This document shows, piece by piece, positions 1 to 8,562 of a stretch of 64,000 bases of DNA. The notes under the pieces are model-generated. The model was not told the origin of the DNA. It did no database searches and was given only the letters and a program-made list of their open reading frames with translations. Source of the DNA: Echinicola sp. 20G (GTDB lineage Bacteria; Bacteroidota; Bacteroidia; Cytophagales; Cyclobacteriaceae); contig NZ_AP024154.1 of NCBI RefSeq assembly GCF_015533855.1, positions 1,057,001 through 1,121,000 on the forward strand, in the 5' to 3' direction. How positions within the stretch are numbered: position 1 is the stretch's first letter; each line of letters opens with the position of its first letter. Position numbers and translations under genes: made by a program.

Positions 1-1363
1 TACATTCGCCATAAGTTTTCATACTCAGCCCAATCATCCACCAACTCACCCAAGACACGAACGCATATAGCTCGGCATTGGCTGTAAAAAGCGGTAAAAG
101 TAGCCCTACCTTTATCGTAGCCGCCACAAAGGCAATCCGTGCTAAATGGATATCATCTGTTTTTCTAAAGGCTTGTACAGAACCCCATATTCCAACAACC
201 AGAATAGCTATATACAATAACATTCCCAATACGCCTAATTGAACCCCAAATATCAAATATTGGTTTTCCCCACCTATACGCAATTCATCTGTAACTCCAA
301 TGGAATTTCCGCTCATTGCCAAGCCTGAACCCAATGGAGCTGCAATCATTTGATTCAGGGCTTCTACCCATGCCAACACATGCCCCACACTGGAAGCATT
401 TTCGAAAGTCAAGGTGTCTATCACGAAGAAATAAAAATCATCAGTAGCATAAAACAACACATAGACGCCAAAAGCCATCAATATTACACCTCCTATTTTT
501 ATCAAACCATACAAGCGAAATATCATGGCTATAAAAAATAACATAATAAAGAAAGCTGCAAAAGATGCCCTTGAGGAGGCAAAAAACAAACTCATTGTAG
601 TGATCCCCATCAATAATGCAAATACCCATGATTGCCCACGCTTAGAGGTCAAATAGCCAATTAACCCCACGGAAAAACCCAATAAACATGAACTGGCCAA
701 GTCCAGTGGATCAGAAAAAAAAGAAGCCAACCTTTTTCCTCCTGTTTGGGTTTCGAAAGTCCAAGTCAAACCATAGTGGCCAGAAGGTTCCACTTTGTTT
801 ACCATATGATTATAACTGGCATATCCAGTAAAATTTTGGAAATGAACCCCACTGGCCTTTTCAAACAAATTCACCAGTAAGGCAGCAGAAAAAATCATAA
901 TGATGGCATAAAAAATCTTACGGTATTCCCCTGCTTGTAAAACTGTATTTCTCCCAAAAAAATACATTAACCCCATCACCGACACATTCTTGAAATATAT
1001 GGCTTTGGTGATGAAGCTGGCTGAGCCTACTGGAAGAAATAAAAACAAGGTACATAGCAAATAAAAAAACAAAAACAGTTTATCTGTGAGTTGTAGCCTA
1101 AATCCATACTCGAAAATGTTTCTTTGATAAAGCACAAATGATAACATTGTTAATAACAGCACAAACTCCTTGAGATACTGAAAAATACTGGTAATAAATA
1201 CAGATGAAGTCGTTTGATAGACCACACTTAAAATAGTCGTATACACAGGAAGGTACAACATCATAAAATAGATCACCCACTCCCATTTACCCTTGAATAC
1301 AATCTTATCTACCGTAATGGAAATTAAGGGAACAACGTATAGTATGACCGCTATAAAAAGCAC
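1..1363 (-). CDS. O-antigen polymerase/ligase-like membrane protein (Wzy_C), C-terminus cut by window edge
   Basis: About 454 codons are open to the left edge, so the 3' end is missing. GTG at 1363 is the earliest possible start because TAA (1364-1366) lies directly before it in frame. The protein is almost all hydrophobic segments. Its second half carries GHVLAWVEALNQ, then APLGSGLAMSG and GGENQYLIFGVQLG, the spacing seen in the large periplasmic loop and following helix of Wzy_C/WaaL proteins, which join or polymerise undecaprenyl-linked glycans at the inner membrane. It is the last visible gene of the minus-strand polysaccharide unit, 38 bases after the methyltransferase, and with the flippase and Wzz upstream a polymerase role is more likely than a lipid A ligase role. 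Polymerase against ligase cannot be settled from sequence alone. Confidence 0.8.
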   Translation of the reverse strand, partial: MLFIAVILYVVPLISITVDKIVFKGKWEWVIYFMMLYLPVYTTILSVVYQTTSSVFITSIFQYLKEFVLLLTMLSFVLYQRNIFEYGFRLQLTDKLFLFFYLLCTLFLFLPVGSASFITKAIYFKNVSVMGLMYFFGRNTVLQAGEYRKIFYAIIMIFSAALLVNLFEKASGVHFQNFTGYASYNHMVNKVEPSGHYGLTWTFETQTGGKRLASFFSDPLDLASSCLLGFSVGLIGYLTSKRGQSWVFALLMGITTMSLFFASSRASFAAFFIMLFFIAMIFRLYGLIKIGGVILMAFGVYVLFYATDDFYFFVIDTLTFENASSVGHVLAWVEALNQMIAAPLGSGLAMSGNSIGVTDELRIGGENQYLIFGVQLGVLGMLLYIAILVVGIWGSVQAFRKTDDIHLARIAFVAATIKVGLLLPLFTANAELYAFVSWVSWWMIGLSMKTYGEC

Positions 1364-1401
1364 TTATAAAACGATTATTTTATTTGTTTGAGCTTTATCT
1401 T

Positions 1402-2346
1402 TTAGGCAAAATAGGTACTAAATCCACCTTTATAATCTTGAACCAGCTGATCATCAGAAAGCACCCTACCAGTAGATTTTCTGCCCATAAAATAAATTCC
1501 TGAAGCACCATCCAAGGCACTTTCTTTATTTTTGGTGAGGTAGTCAAAATACTTGACCCAAAAGAACAGGTAAGTACCGATCAATCTTAAAAAGACCCGG
1601 ATATAGAAATTGTTGGAAAACCCCATAAAGAAATAAGCCATCGACCAGGCCAATGAGGTGCCAGGTCCTGCTGTGGCTCCCATTGCCAACTCCTCAAATT
1701 TTCGAAACAATCTCCGTTGACCCAAATATGAAAAACGGGTGAAATCAAATGCTTTGCCATGTACTTGCTGCATAAATGGAATCTCAGAATAAACAAGTCC
1801 ATCATCTTTTAGTACCCGGTGAATTTCCTCCACACAACGAACAGGGTCCAAGACGTGTTCCAAAACTGCCTGTACCACCACCGCGTCTATTGACTTGGAT
1901 GCAAATGGCAGATCATGACCATCACAAACCAGTTTGGTCTTTGGTCCAAATGTCACATCAGAGTCAATAAAAGTGAAATTTTCATGACTATAAAGCTCCT
2001 TTGCTCCCTTTCCGTCAATACTTCCGCCTATTGTCAACACCACGGGATTCTTTTTTTCCTTCAGTAGCTCACCAAGTTGTTTGAAATTGGACTTGGCAGC
2101 ATAATTAATACTTAAAGAAGGTATCAAATTTAAAATGAAATTCTTCAGTTTATTATTTGAAAAAAAAGTAACCTCATCATTGATAAACTGATCCAACTTA
2201 AAAATACTTTTATCTTCATTGATCAAAACAGGTACCTTGTTTATGATGGGGTATTTCTGTCCATTCTCAGTAACCAACTCCTCTCCTCTTTTGATAAGCT
2301 TTTCACCCGTCTGGGGGCATCTCAATAATTCGATAAATGTATCCAT
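1402..2346 (-). CDS. Class I SAM-dependent methyltransferase with N-terminal Trm112-like segment
   Basis: 314 residues. Residues 1-50 resemble a Trm112/UPF0434 zinc-ribbon-like segment (LLRCPQTGEKL, then YPIINKVPVLI), although only one Cys is left. A class I methyltransferase domain follows: the SAM-binding region is VLTIGGSIDGKG (about 104-115), an acidic residue ends strand 2 (FIDSD), and the type 11 signature DAVVVQAVLEHVLDP is near 155-170. Proteins of this build occur in surface polysaccharide loci and often methylate a sugar. The gene sits between the GT2 transferase (30 bases upstream) and the Wzy-like gene, so modification of the repeat unit or chain end is the likely job. The substrate cannot be named. 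Confidence 0.8.
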   Translation of the reverse strand: MDTFIELLRCPQTGEKLIKRGEELVTENGQKYPIINKVPVLINEDKSIFKLDQFINDEVTFFSNNKLKNFILNLIPSLSINYAAKSNFKQLGELLKEKKNPVVLTIGGSIDGKGAKELYSHENFTFIDSDVTFGPKTKLVCDGHDLPFASKSIDAVVVQAVLEHVLDPVRCVEEIHRVLKDDGLVYSEIPFMQQVHGKAFDFTRFSYLGQRRLFRKFEELAMGATAGPGTSLAWSMAYFFMGFSNNFYIRVFLRLIGTYLFFWVKYFDYLTKNKESALDGASGIYFMGRKSTGRVLSDDQLVQDYKGGFSTYFA

Positions 2347-2376
2347 ATAGTAAATAGACTATCTCTTAGAAAGTCT

Positions 2377-3294
2377 TTATTTTTCATGTGGTTGAGTTAA
2401 TTTTAAAGTTAGTCCATCTACCAGTCCACTATAGGTAGCGGCCAACTTCTTTTTCCTGTTTCTGACCAAGAAATATACTGCAAACAGGGTAAACTTACCG
2501 AGCTGATAAGCCCAAGCTATAATGGACTTTGGTAGGTTTACATGTTTCCTTAATTGAAACAATTGGTTTCGAGTGGCCAAGTAATGAACTTTGGGACTGA
2601 TTCGCCCTTCCTTTCCCTTACTTTTAGATTTCAAAGATGCTCCAGCTTCATGATAGATGATTGAATGAGGTATAACCGCCAAATCAAAGCCAGCCTTTTG
2701 GATCCGCAGTGACCAATCGACATCCTCGAAGTAAGCAAAATAATGCTGGTTCAAAGGCCCTACTTGTCTGACCACCGATGTCCTAACCAGAACACAACAT
2801 CCTGTAATCCAATCGGTAGCATATGGAACACTTACATTTTTGAATTGCTTGATAGACTTGGAGCCTCCTGTCCATGAACAGTACTTGCCTCCCGCATTCC
2901 ATACAGTAGTCTTGTCATGCAAGTAATACATCAAAGGCTGCACGGCACCCAAACTATCATTCGTGTTCAGTGCATTTGTCAATGGCTCCATAAAATCTTC
3001 CTTGACCTCTGTATCATTATTGAGCAACATGATATATTCAAATCCTCTATCCAAGGCATACTGAATTCCAACATTATTTCCCCCTGTGAAACCAAGGTTT
3101 TCCTCATTTTGGAGATAAATCACCTCTTCAAATTCTTCTTTCAATTGGTTCAAGGATCCGTCTGAGGAAGCATTGTCCACTAAAATAATTTTGAAATCTT
3201 TGGACGTAGCCCGTTTGAGTGAATGAAGGCAATTTCGGGTATACGAATATCCATTCCAATTAAGAATGATGATGGCGACCAAGCAATCTTCCAT
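2377..3294 (-). CDS. Glycosyltransferase family 2
   Basis: 305 residues from the ATG at 3294. A longer reading to 3387 exists, but its extra 31 residues lie inside the flippase gene and do not resemble a GT2 start, whereas residues 4-13 (CLVAIIILNW) are the usual first strand. GT-A fold motifs are visible: VDNASSDGS near 37-45, NNDTEV (the metal/nucleotide-binding acidic motif) near 94-99, and the acceptor-side region FAYFEDVDWSLR. The late segment IYHEAGAS matches rhamnosyltransferase-like GT2 enzymes. The reading frame overlaps the 3' end of the flippase gene by 35 bases, which points to translational coupling. It probably adds one sugar to the lipid-linked repeat unit at the cytoplasmic face. 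Confidence 0.88.
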   Translation of the reverse strand: MEDCLVAIIILNWNGYSYTRNCLHSLKRATSKDFKIILVDNASSDGSLNQLKEEFEEVIYLQNEENLGFTGGNNVGIQYALDRGFEYIMLLNNDTEVKEDFMEPLTNALNTNDSLGAVQPLMYYLHDKTTVWNAGGKYCSWTGGSKSIKQFKNVSVPYATDWITGCCVLVRTSVVRQVGPLNQHYFAYFEDVDWSLRIQKAGFDLAVIPHSIIYHEAGASLKSKSKGKEGRISPKVHYLATRNQLFQLRKHVNLPKSIIAWAYQLGKFTLFAVYFLVRNRKKKLAATYSGLVDGLTLKLTQPHEK

Positions 3295-4576
3295 AGAATT
3301 CACTAAATAGAGCGGGGCTGTGTTTTTTAATGAGCAAAGAACAGGTAATAAAAATTGCAAGTTCTGTGGAAACCAGTGCGTATGCAAGGCCCTTTCCCCC
3401 TAACCAAGCGGTCATTACAGTGGCAACAAGGAGCATGTATACACAAAAAATCCAAGAACTATTAAACAAGACCTTTTTTTGGTCAGTAACTAAAATCATG
3501 ATCATGTTGGCAATATTCAAGGTGGCCATCATTGGGACAAAAGCCAATATCCTCAAAAAAACGACAGAATCTGAGATCAATTCTTTTGCTAAAAGCCTGA
3601 TAATAAATGGCGCTAATACCAATATGACCACCGTAATTAGTATTGATGCCAAGATGACCAACCTGTATACCTTTAATAAAAACCGGTAAAAGCCTACTTT
3701 ATCCTGCTCGTATAACTTACTGGAATTGGGATAAATTGCGGCTATGGTCAAAGAAGGAAACATCCGGAGTACCATGGAGACTCTTTCCGCTAAGCTATAC
3801 ATTCCCAAAATATTGGCACTGGCAAAAAAACTTAATATCACCATGCCACCACTCACTGAAATGTGGCTGGCTAAATTGGATAAAAAAAGATAGATATTAC
3901 TCCGACAGGACTGTAAGGCTTTACTAAAGCCAGCAAAATATATTCGAATCTGGAAAATAAAATGAACATATACCAGCACCAGTAAGTTTACGATTAAAGC
4001 AGCTCCACCAAAGAAAAAGTTTACCCACTTTGCATCTTGGGGGCTGCCAATAAACATTATAATCCCCATGAGGTACAGCAACTTGCTGAAAACATTGGCC
4101 ACAGAAACCAAGCGCATTTTTTCCATCCCCTGAAAAAACCATACCGGTAAGGTCGCTTCTGAAAAGAGCATCAGCAGGGAATACAGCAAGATCACCTGAT
4201 ATTCCTGAAACAAGCCAAAACCCTTCACCGCTACCAAGAGTGACACGCCAGCGAGAATTGCCAAAACCAACTTACTGGAGATCACATTGGATAAGATGGC
4301 AGAAAGCGCTTTTGTGTCCTTTTGGTTGAGGGCCACATCTTTTGGACCACTTAGATTGTACCCAAATCCAACAAAAACATTCGCAATCAAAATCACAGAT
4401 AGGGCCAAGCTCACCAAACCAAACTGATCCACACCTATGGACTGGATCAATAGTGGCATCGCCATCAATGAAATAAGGATGTTGGAAGATTGAATGAAGA
4501 GTAAAAAAATAAAGTTTTGGACAGACTTGTGCCTGATCAATTGTAAAAATGATAGGGAAGTAAGCTTTTCAAACAT
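3260..4576 (-). CDS. Polysaccharide flippase (Wzx-type, MATE/MVF-like)
   Basis: 438 residues with about 12 hydrophobic segments and no soluble domain, the size and layout of Wzx/oligosaccharide flippases that turn undecaprenyl-linked repeat units across the inner membrane. The first segment contains SSNILISLMAMPLLIQSIG, followed by FGLVSLALSVI, the family's typical helix 1-2 region. It starts 14 bases after the Wzz-like gene and overlaps the GT2 gene at its end, so it belongs to the same transcript. Together with the Wzy-like and Wzz-like proteins this makes a complete Wzx/Wzy-dependent assembly set. The ATG at 4576 is the only early start. Confidence 0.87.
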   Translation of the reverse strand: MFEKLTSLSFLQLIRHKSVQNFIFLLFIQSSNILISLMAMPLLIQSIGVDQFGLVSLALSVILIANVFVGFGYNLSGPKDVALNQKDTKALSAILSNVISSKLVLAILAGVSLLVAVKGFGLFQEYQVILLYSLLMLFSEATLPVWFFQGMEKMRLVSVANVFSKLLYLMGIIMFIGSPQDAKWVNFFFGGAALIVNLLVLVYVHFIFQIRIYFAGFSKALQSCRSNIYLFLSNLASHISVSGGMVILSFFASANILGMYSLAERVSMVLRMFPSLTIAAIYPNSSKLYEQDKVGFYRFLLKVYRLVILASILITVVILVLAPFIIRLLAKELISDSVVFLRILAFVPMMATLNIANMIMILVTDQKKVLFNSSWIFCVYMLLVATVMTAWLGGKGLAYALVSTELAIFITCSLLIKKHSPALFSEFYGRLLGRHHHS

Positions 4577-4589
4577 AATAAAATCCCTA

Positions 4590-5663
4590 CTACTGAGCCT
4601 CTTTCACATTGGCTTGATAAAGCCGAGAGATATACAAATAAATAATGGCCAACAGGAAAGCTGCTACGCCACCTAGAAAAACCCCTACATACCATTTTAG
4701 TTTTGACTCTGCCAAAGGAAATCTGGGTTTGTCAATTATTTGAATCAAGGGGGTACTGTTTCTATGGTTTATTTTAGCAATTTCCAAATTCTTTACAATC
4801 TCAGAGTAAGCACTACTGGACACTTGAATGTCTACCTGCTTGCTTTTTGACTCTACTGAGGCCCGCTGCATCAACGGGTTAGGATTAGGTCGGTCATCCT
4901 GCATCCCTGCCAACTCTGCTAAGTCTCGATCTAAAACCCTTCTCACACTATCTGCTTGATTTTGTAGAATACTTAAATTCTCCGCCGTCTTTTTGGTTTT
5001 AGTCTCGAAATAAAACTGATTGACATTTTCAACCAATTTCTCATTATAGGCTTTAGCAAATTGCTCGTCTTTGGAAGTCACCGCTACCTTAATGATACTC
5101 AACTTACGGTCAGGCTTGGTAACTCCAAGATCCTTTTCCCTGATCATCTTGGCCAGAACTTTCATCACACTATCTTGCTGCACTGGAAACTCTTCTCGAT
5201 TTAAAGTAAAATCCAAAGCATTGAAATCAACTTTATCAGCCCATTTTTTATCCAATTGATGATAATGGATATACCTGTCCACCAATAAGCCCTCTCCCCC
5301 CGAATTTTCGCTCAACAATGTTTTGATTAACATATGGTCAGAACGGTATAGTTCCATGATGTTATCTCCTTTGAAAAGACCACTACTACCGCCCAACGAG
5401 CCTAGGTTGATCCCCGCCAAACTTGCCAGCCCCGATAAATTCCCCATCCCACTACCGTCTGATTCTTCCAAAACAAAAGTGGTTTCGGCTGTATATTTAG
5501 GCTTTTTTATCAAGGAAGCGATCAGTCCAAGGGATGCTCCCATAATGGTAGCCAGGAGTATAAACTTCCACTTACTTTTAAAAAACCTGATCCAACCTTC
5601 TCCTCTCTGGATCAACTCTTTGAAAGTGATTTTGTCGTCGATGATATGTTGATGATCTGCCAT
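4590..5663 (-). CDS. Wzz-type chain length determinant protein
   Basis: 357 residues. One membrane segment lies near 33-52 (WKFILLATIMGASLGLIASL) and a second near 325-345 (WYVGVFLGGVAAFLLAIIYL). Between them is a periplasmic domain with coiled-coil-like helices (LSILQNQADSVRRVLDRDLAEL). The last helix is preceded by the proline-rich stretch IIDKPRFPLAESKLKW, the known mark of Wzz/PCP proteins. No tyrosine kinase domain follows, so this is a PCP-1/PCP-2b-like co-polymerase rather than a Wzc. Its ATG overlaps the stop of the export gene in TAATG, which couples their translation. It likely sets glycan length with the Wzy-like protein and contacts the export pore. Confidence 0.88.
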   Translation of the reverse strand: MADHQHIIDDKITFKELIQRGEGWIRFFKSKWKFILLATIMGASLGLIASLIKKPKYTAETTFVLEESDGSGMGNLSGLASLAGINLGSLGGSSGLFKGDNIMELYRSDHMLIKTLLSENSGGEGLLVDRYIHYHQLDKKWADKVDFNALDFTLNREEFPVQQDSVMKVLAKMIREKDLGVTKPDRKLSIIKVAVTSKDEQFAKAYNEKLVENVNQFYFETKTKKTAENLSILQNQADSVRRVLDRDLAELAGMQDDRPNPNPLMQRASVESKSKQVDIQVSSSAYSEIVKNLEIAKINHRNSTPLIQIIDKPRFPLAESKLKWYVGVFLGGVAAFLLAIIYLYISRLYQANVKEAQ

Positions 5664-8272
5664 TAGTTTCCGCTGTTGTTATTGATTTGCGTAATCACCA
5701 ATACCAAGGTAGCTAAACCCGAAGTCAATCCTATGATTTCCCCTACTCTCAATGGTGTTCTTGGCCCTTTGGAAGGAACGATTACTTCAGAACCAGGCTC
5801 TACATTGGGAAAAGACTTAAAGAACAAAAACCCTTTTGTTCGTGCTACCTCTCCATTGGCATAAACCACATAAGTCCTCTTCTTTTTAGCCCTATTGTCG
5901 AAACCACCTGCCCGGTCAATATAATACTTCATGGATCGGTTGTTTTCAAACCTCACCGTGGTCGGATAGATCACATCTCCCCTCATCCTTACGGTCTGGA
6001 GTTGCTTGGGAACACTAATGATATCGCCTTCTTCTAAAATCAAATCATACTTGGAATAGGGATTCTCCATGATGGCTTGCAAGTCAATGGCGATGGCTTC
6101 AGTTTCTTTGATTTTGATAGAAGTTTGACCTTCACCTTGGGTAATTTCCTGTAGCGTTTCTTGGCGAGTCTTGGTGATCAAATCACTTTTTTGTTGTTCC
6201 AAATTTGCTCTTCCTGCTTCTTGTTCCAGCCTTGATTTCTGCCTGGACTGTGCTTCTGAAGGATCTGTAGCCTCTGTTTCCAATCTTTCCAGAAGCTGAT
6301 CCATATTTTTCTGTCTTCGGATCCTCTCTGATTCTGTATTGAAATACTCTGTTCTCCGAATCAAGGTAGCCCCCTTGGGATAAGCATATTTGGTCAGTCC
6401 CCCTGCCCTGCTGATAACATCGGAGATCCTTTCTTCTGCCGCTCTAAGGGCAAATTCACCAGGAGCATTCACTTGCCCTTCTACTATCACTACTTTCTCC
6501 AAAGCAAAATTCGGCTTCCTTCTGATGATGACATTATCAAATGGCTTTAAAATCACCGAGCTTTCATTAATGCTCAAGTCCCCCTCCACATTTACCGGGA
6601 TCAGCTCTGCAATCTCTCCATTTTCTTCACTAGATAATCTTCTTGCCACTTCAATATCAGATTTTGAGGCAGACTCTTTAAACCCTCCTGCATTGACAAT
6701 CAGGTCTTCAACTGTCATTCCATCTGAATAGGGATAAATACCTGGGTCACGAACTTCCCCAGAAATCTTGAGATAGTATTCGTCCTTTAGGTCATATATG
6801 GAGGCGACCCTAATTATGTCATCCGGTTTAAGCATTACATCGCTTCCACCTTCTATTACCTGATTGAGGTCAACTTGAATTACCGAAGTTGTCAAATCTT
6901 CATGGGTCCTGATGATACTGGCCCGCTTCAAATAAGCATCTCCTTTAAGTCCTTCCGCTCTTTCAATTAATGTAGATAAAGTCAATCCATCTGTCAAGGC
7001 ATAATTACCTTCCCGAAAGACAGCCCCTTTGATTTGTACCCTGTTATTATATCGATCCAAAATGGTTCCAACGGTATAACGATCTCCTCCTTTTACTGTA
7101 AAAATTCCAAATTGACCTGCATATACATCAGAAACTGCTTTTTCCTTATCGGTCAACCGAGTCACACTTACCCGTTCTGTGTATGCTTGATCAGCAAAAC
7201 CTCCAGCATAACTCAAAACATCTTGAAAAGTCTCCCCTTCTTTGACTTCAAAAATAAGTGGTCGCTTCACTGCACCTTCCAATTGCACCCTGGCCTCATA
7301 AGGTTCTACTAAAATAACATCCTGGTCCATTAGCTGAAAACCCATATTGGCCTTACCATTGACTAGAAAATCATAAGCATCGACCACCGCCACTTGACGG
7401 TTATTTCTCACCACCTTGATGTTCCGCATTGTCCCGTTTTGATTGGGCCCTCCTGCAGCATACAAGGCATTAAATACGGTACTGAAAGCACTCAAAGTAA
7501 AAGTACCAGGCAGTCTTAATTCTCCTACCATATGTACTTTTATACTTCTTATATTTCCCAATGAAACTTGCAAGAACGTACTCGGATTAGCACCTTGCAT
7601 CTCCGCATAGAATTGGGCCAACCTATTCTTAATGACTTTGGTCGCTTCACTAATAGATAAGCCAGAAATAGGAATGGGGCCAATATTATCCAATATCAAT
7701 TTCCCTTCAGGGGTAACCGTGGACTCATAGTAATGTTCTGAAGCACCGTATACGTCCACATAGACCAAGTCTCCAGGTCCTAAAACATAGTTTTCGGGGG
7801 TGGCAAGATTGAGGCTAGGCTCAAAAGTAAGCTTACGCTCTTTTTGATAAAAAAGGTCCAAGCCAAAATAGGGCTGCAATTCCCTTTCTTCGTCCATTTC
7901 CTCCTGGTTGGTAAAAATGCCTTGAAGAATTTCATTAAGGTTTGCCTGCTCTCGAGGTTCTCTTTTGGAAGCAGTGGAGCTGCTTTTCATGGTGGTGGGT
8001 ACATTATTCAGGTTTTCCAACCTGCTTTGGAGCTTCTCCAATTCCATATTTGACATTCCACGCATCCTTGCCATTTCCAAAAGCTCCGTTTTACTAAGTC
8101 CAGAACTTGTTGCGCGGCTAACCAATTGTCTTAATTGTGCATCTGATAACTCATCCACTTTGATGGAAGAAATATCAGGGATGCTCTGCGCAAATGACTC
8201 AGGCGCGCTGACAAAAACCAATATTAAACCGAGTAAAAATCCCGGAATTGACCACTTCAAAAATCTAATCAT
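5663..8272 (-). CDS. Large SLBB-domain polysaccharide export protein (Wza-like)
   Basis: 869 residues, more than twice the length of E. coli Wza. A signal peptide ends near residue 29 (SAPESFAQ). The Poly_export domain starts near 165 with YVLGPGDLVYVDVYG. Several SLBB repeats follow (IKVHMVGELRLPGTF, VQLEGAVKRPLIFEV, VQIKGAVFREGNYAL, YLKISGEVRDPGIYP, VVIVEGQVNAPGEFA, VRMRGDVIYPTTVRF), so about six copies. A charged, coiled-coil-like insert rich in Arg, Glu and Gln lies between the fifth and sixth repeats. The C-terminus has one hydrophobic segment (IIGLTSGLATLVLVI). The protein probably forms the periplasmic and outer-membrane path for the polymer. It is the first gene of the polysaccharide transcript, and I found no convincing promoter in the 240 bases before it. 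Confidence 0.88.
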   Translation of the reverse strand: MIRFLKWSIPGFLLGLILVFVSAPESFAQSIPDISSIKVDELSDAQLRQLVSRATSSGLSKTELLEMARMRGMSNMELEKLQSRLENLNNVPTTMKSSSTASKREPREQANLNEILQGIFTNQEEMDEERELQPYFGLDLFYQKERKLTFEPSLNLATPENYVLGPGDLVYVDVYGASEHYYESTVTPEGKLILDNIGPIPISGLSISEATKVIKNRLAQFYAEMQGANPSTFLQVSLGNIRSIKVHMVGELRLPGTFTLSAFSTVFNALYAAGGPNQNGTMRNIKVVRNNRQVAVVDAYDFLVNGKANMGFQLMDQDVILVEPYEARVQLEGAVKRPLIFEVKEGETFQDVLSYAGGFADQAYTERVSVTRLTDKEKAVSDVYAGQFGIFTVKGGDRYTVGTILDRYNNRVQIKGAVFREGNYALTDGLTLSTLIERAEGLKGDAYLKRASIIRTHEDLTTSVIQVDLNQVIEGGSDVMLKPDDIIRVASIYDLKDEYYLKISGEVRDPGIYPYSDGMTVEDLIVNAGGFKESASKSDIEVARRLSSEENGEIAELIPVNVEGDLSINESSVILKPFDNVIIRRKPNFALEKVVIVEGQVNAPGEFALRAAEERISDVISRAGGLTKYAYPKGATLIRRTEYFNTESERIRRQKNMDQLLERLETEATDPSEAQSRQKSRLEQEAGRANLEQQKSDLITKTRQETLQEITQGEGQTSIKIKETEAIAIDLQAIMENPYSKYDLILEEGDIISVPKQLQTVRMRGDVIYPTTVRFENNRSMKYYIDRAGGFDNRAKKKRTYVVYANGEVARTKGFLFFKSFPNVEPGSEVIVPSKGPRTPLRVGEIIGLTSGLATLVLVITQINNNSGN

Positions 8273-8502
8273 TATTATTTGATCTTTTTAATCAATTATT
8301 CCATGACACAGCTTCGCCACCTCACTCCCACAAAAAGGAGATCAATGGTCCAATAAACTGCATAAATCCGTACACACGGAAAACCAGTGTAAAGATAATT
8401 ATTCCGAGGGATTGAGAGACATTCAGCGGAAGTATTTCCCCATACGCCCAGAATAAAGCATCATGCCTTCCTTACAAAAAAGATGCTGATCTTTGAATTG
8501 AA

Positions 8503-8538
8503 CAAAAAAACCCCAAGAATTAATTCTTGGGGTTTTTT
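8503..8538 (-). terminator. Terminator after the SusC/SusD unit
   Basis: A perfect 22-base inverted repeat (ccccaagaatt / aattcttgggg, 8511-8532) lies 30 bases after the SusD stop. On the minus strand it is followed by a run of seven T. The plus side also ends in six T, so it could work both ways, but only the minus direction has a gene leading into it. The remaining bases between it and the polysaccharide unit (8273-8502) show no gene. Confidence 0.9.
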
Positions 8539-8562
8539 ATAGTATTTAAATTAATTGGAAAA

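Noticed and set aside
1098..1286. 62-codon minus-strand frame at the left end
   Set aside because: It is out of frame with the long membrane protein that covers the whole region.
3295..3387. N-terminal extension of the GT2 protein
   Set aside because: It lies inside the flippase gene and the usual GT2 first strand starts at the downstream ATG.
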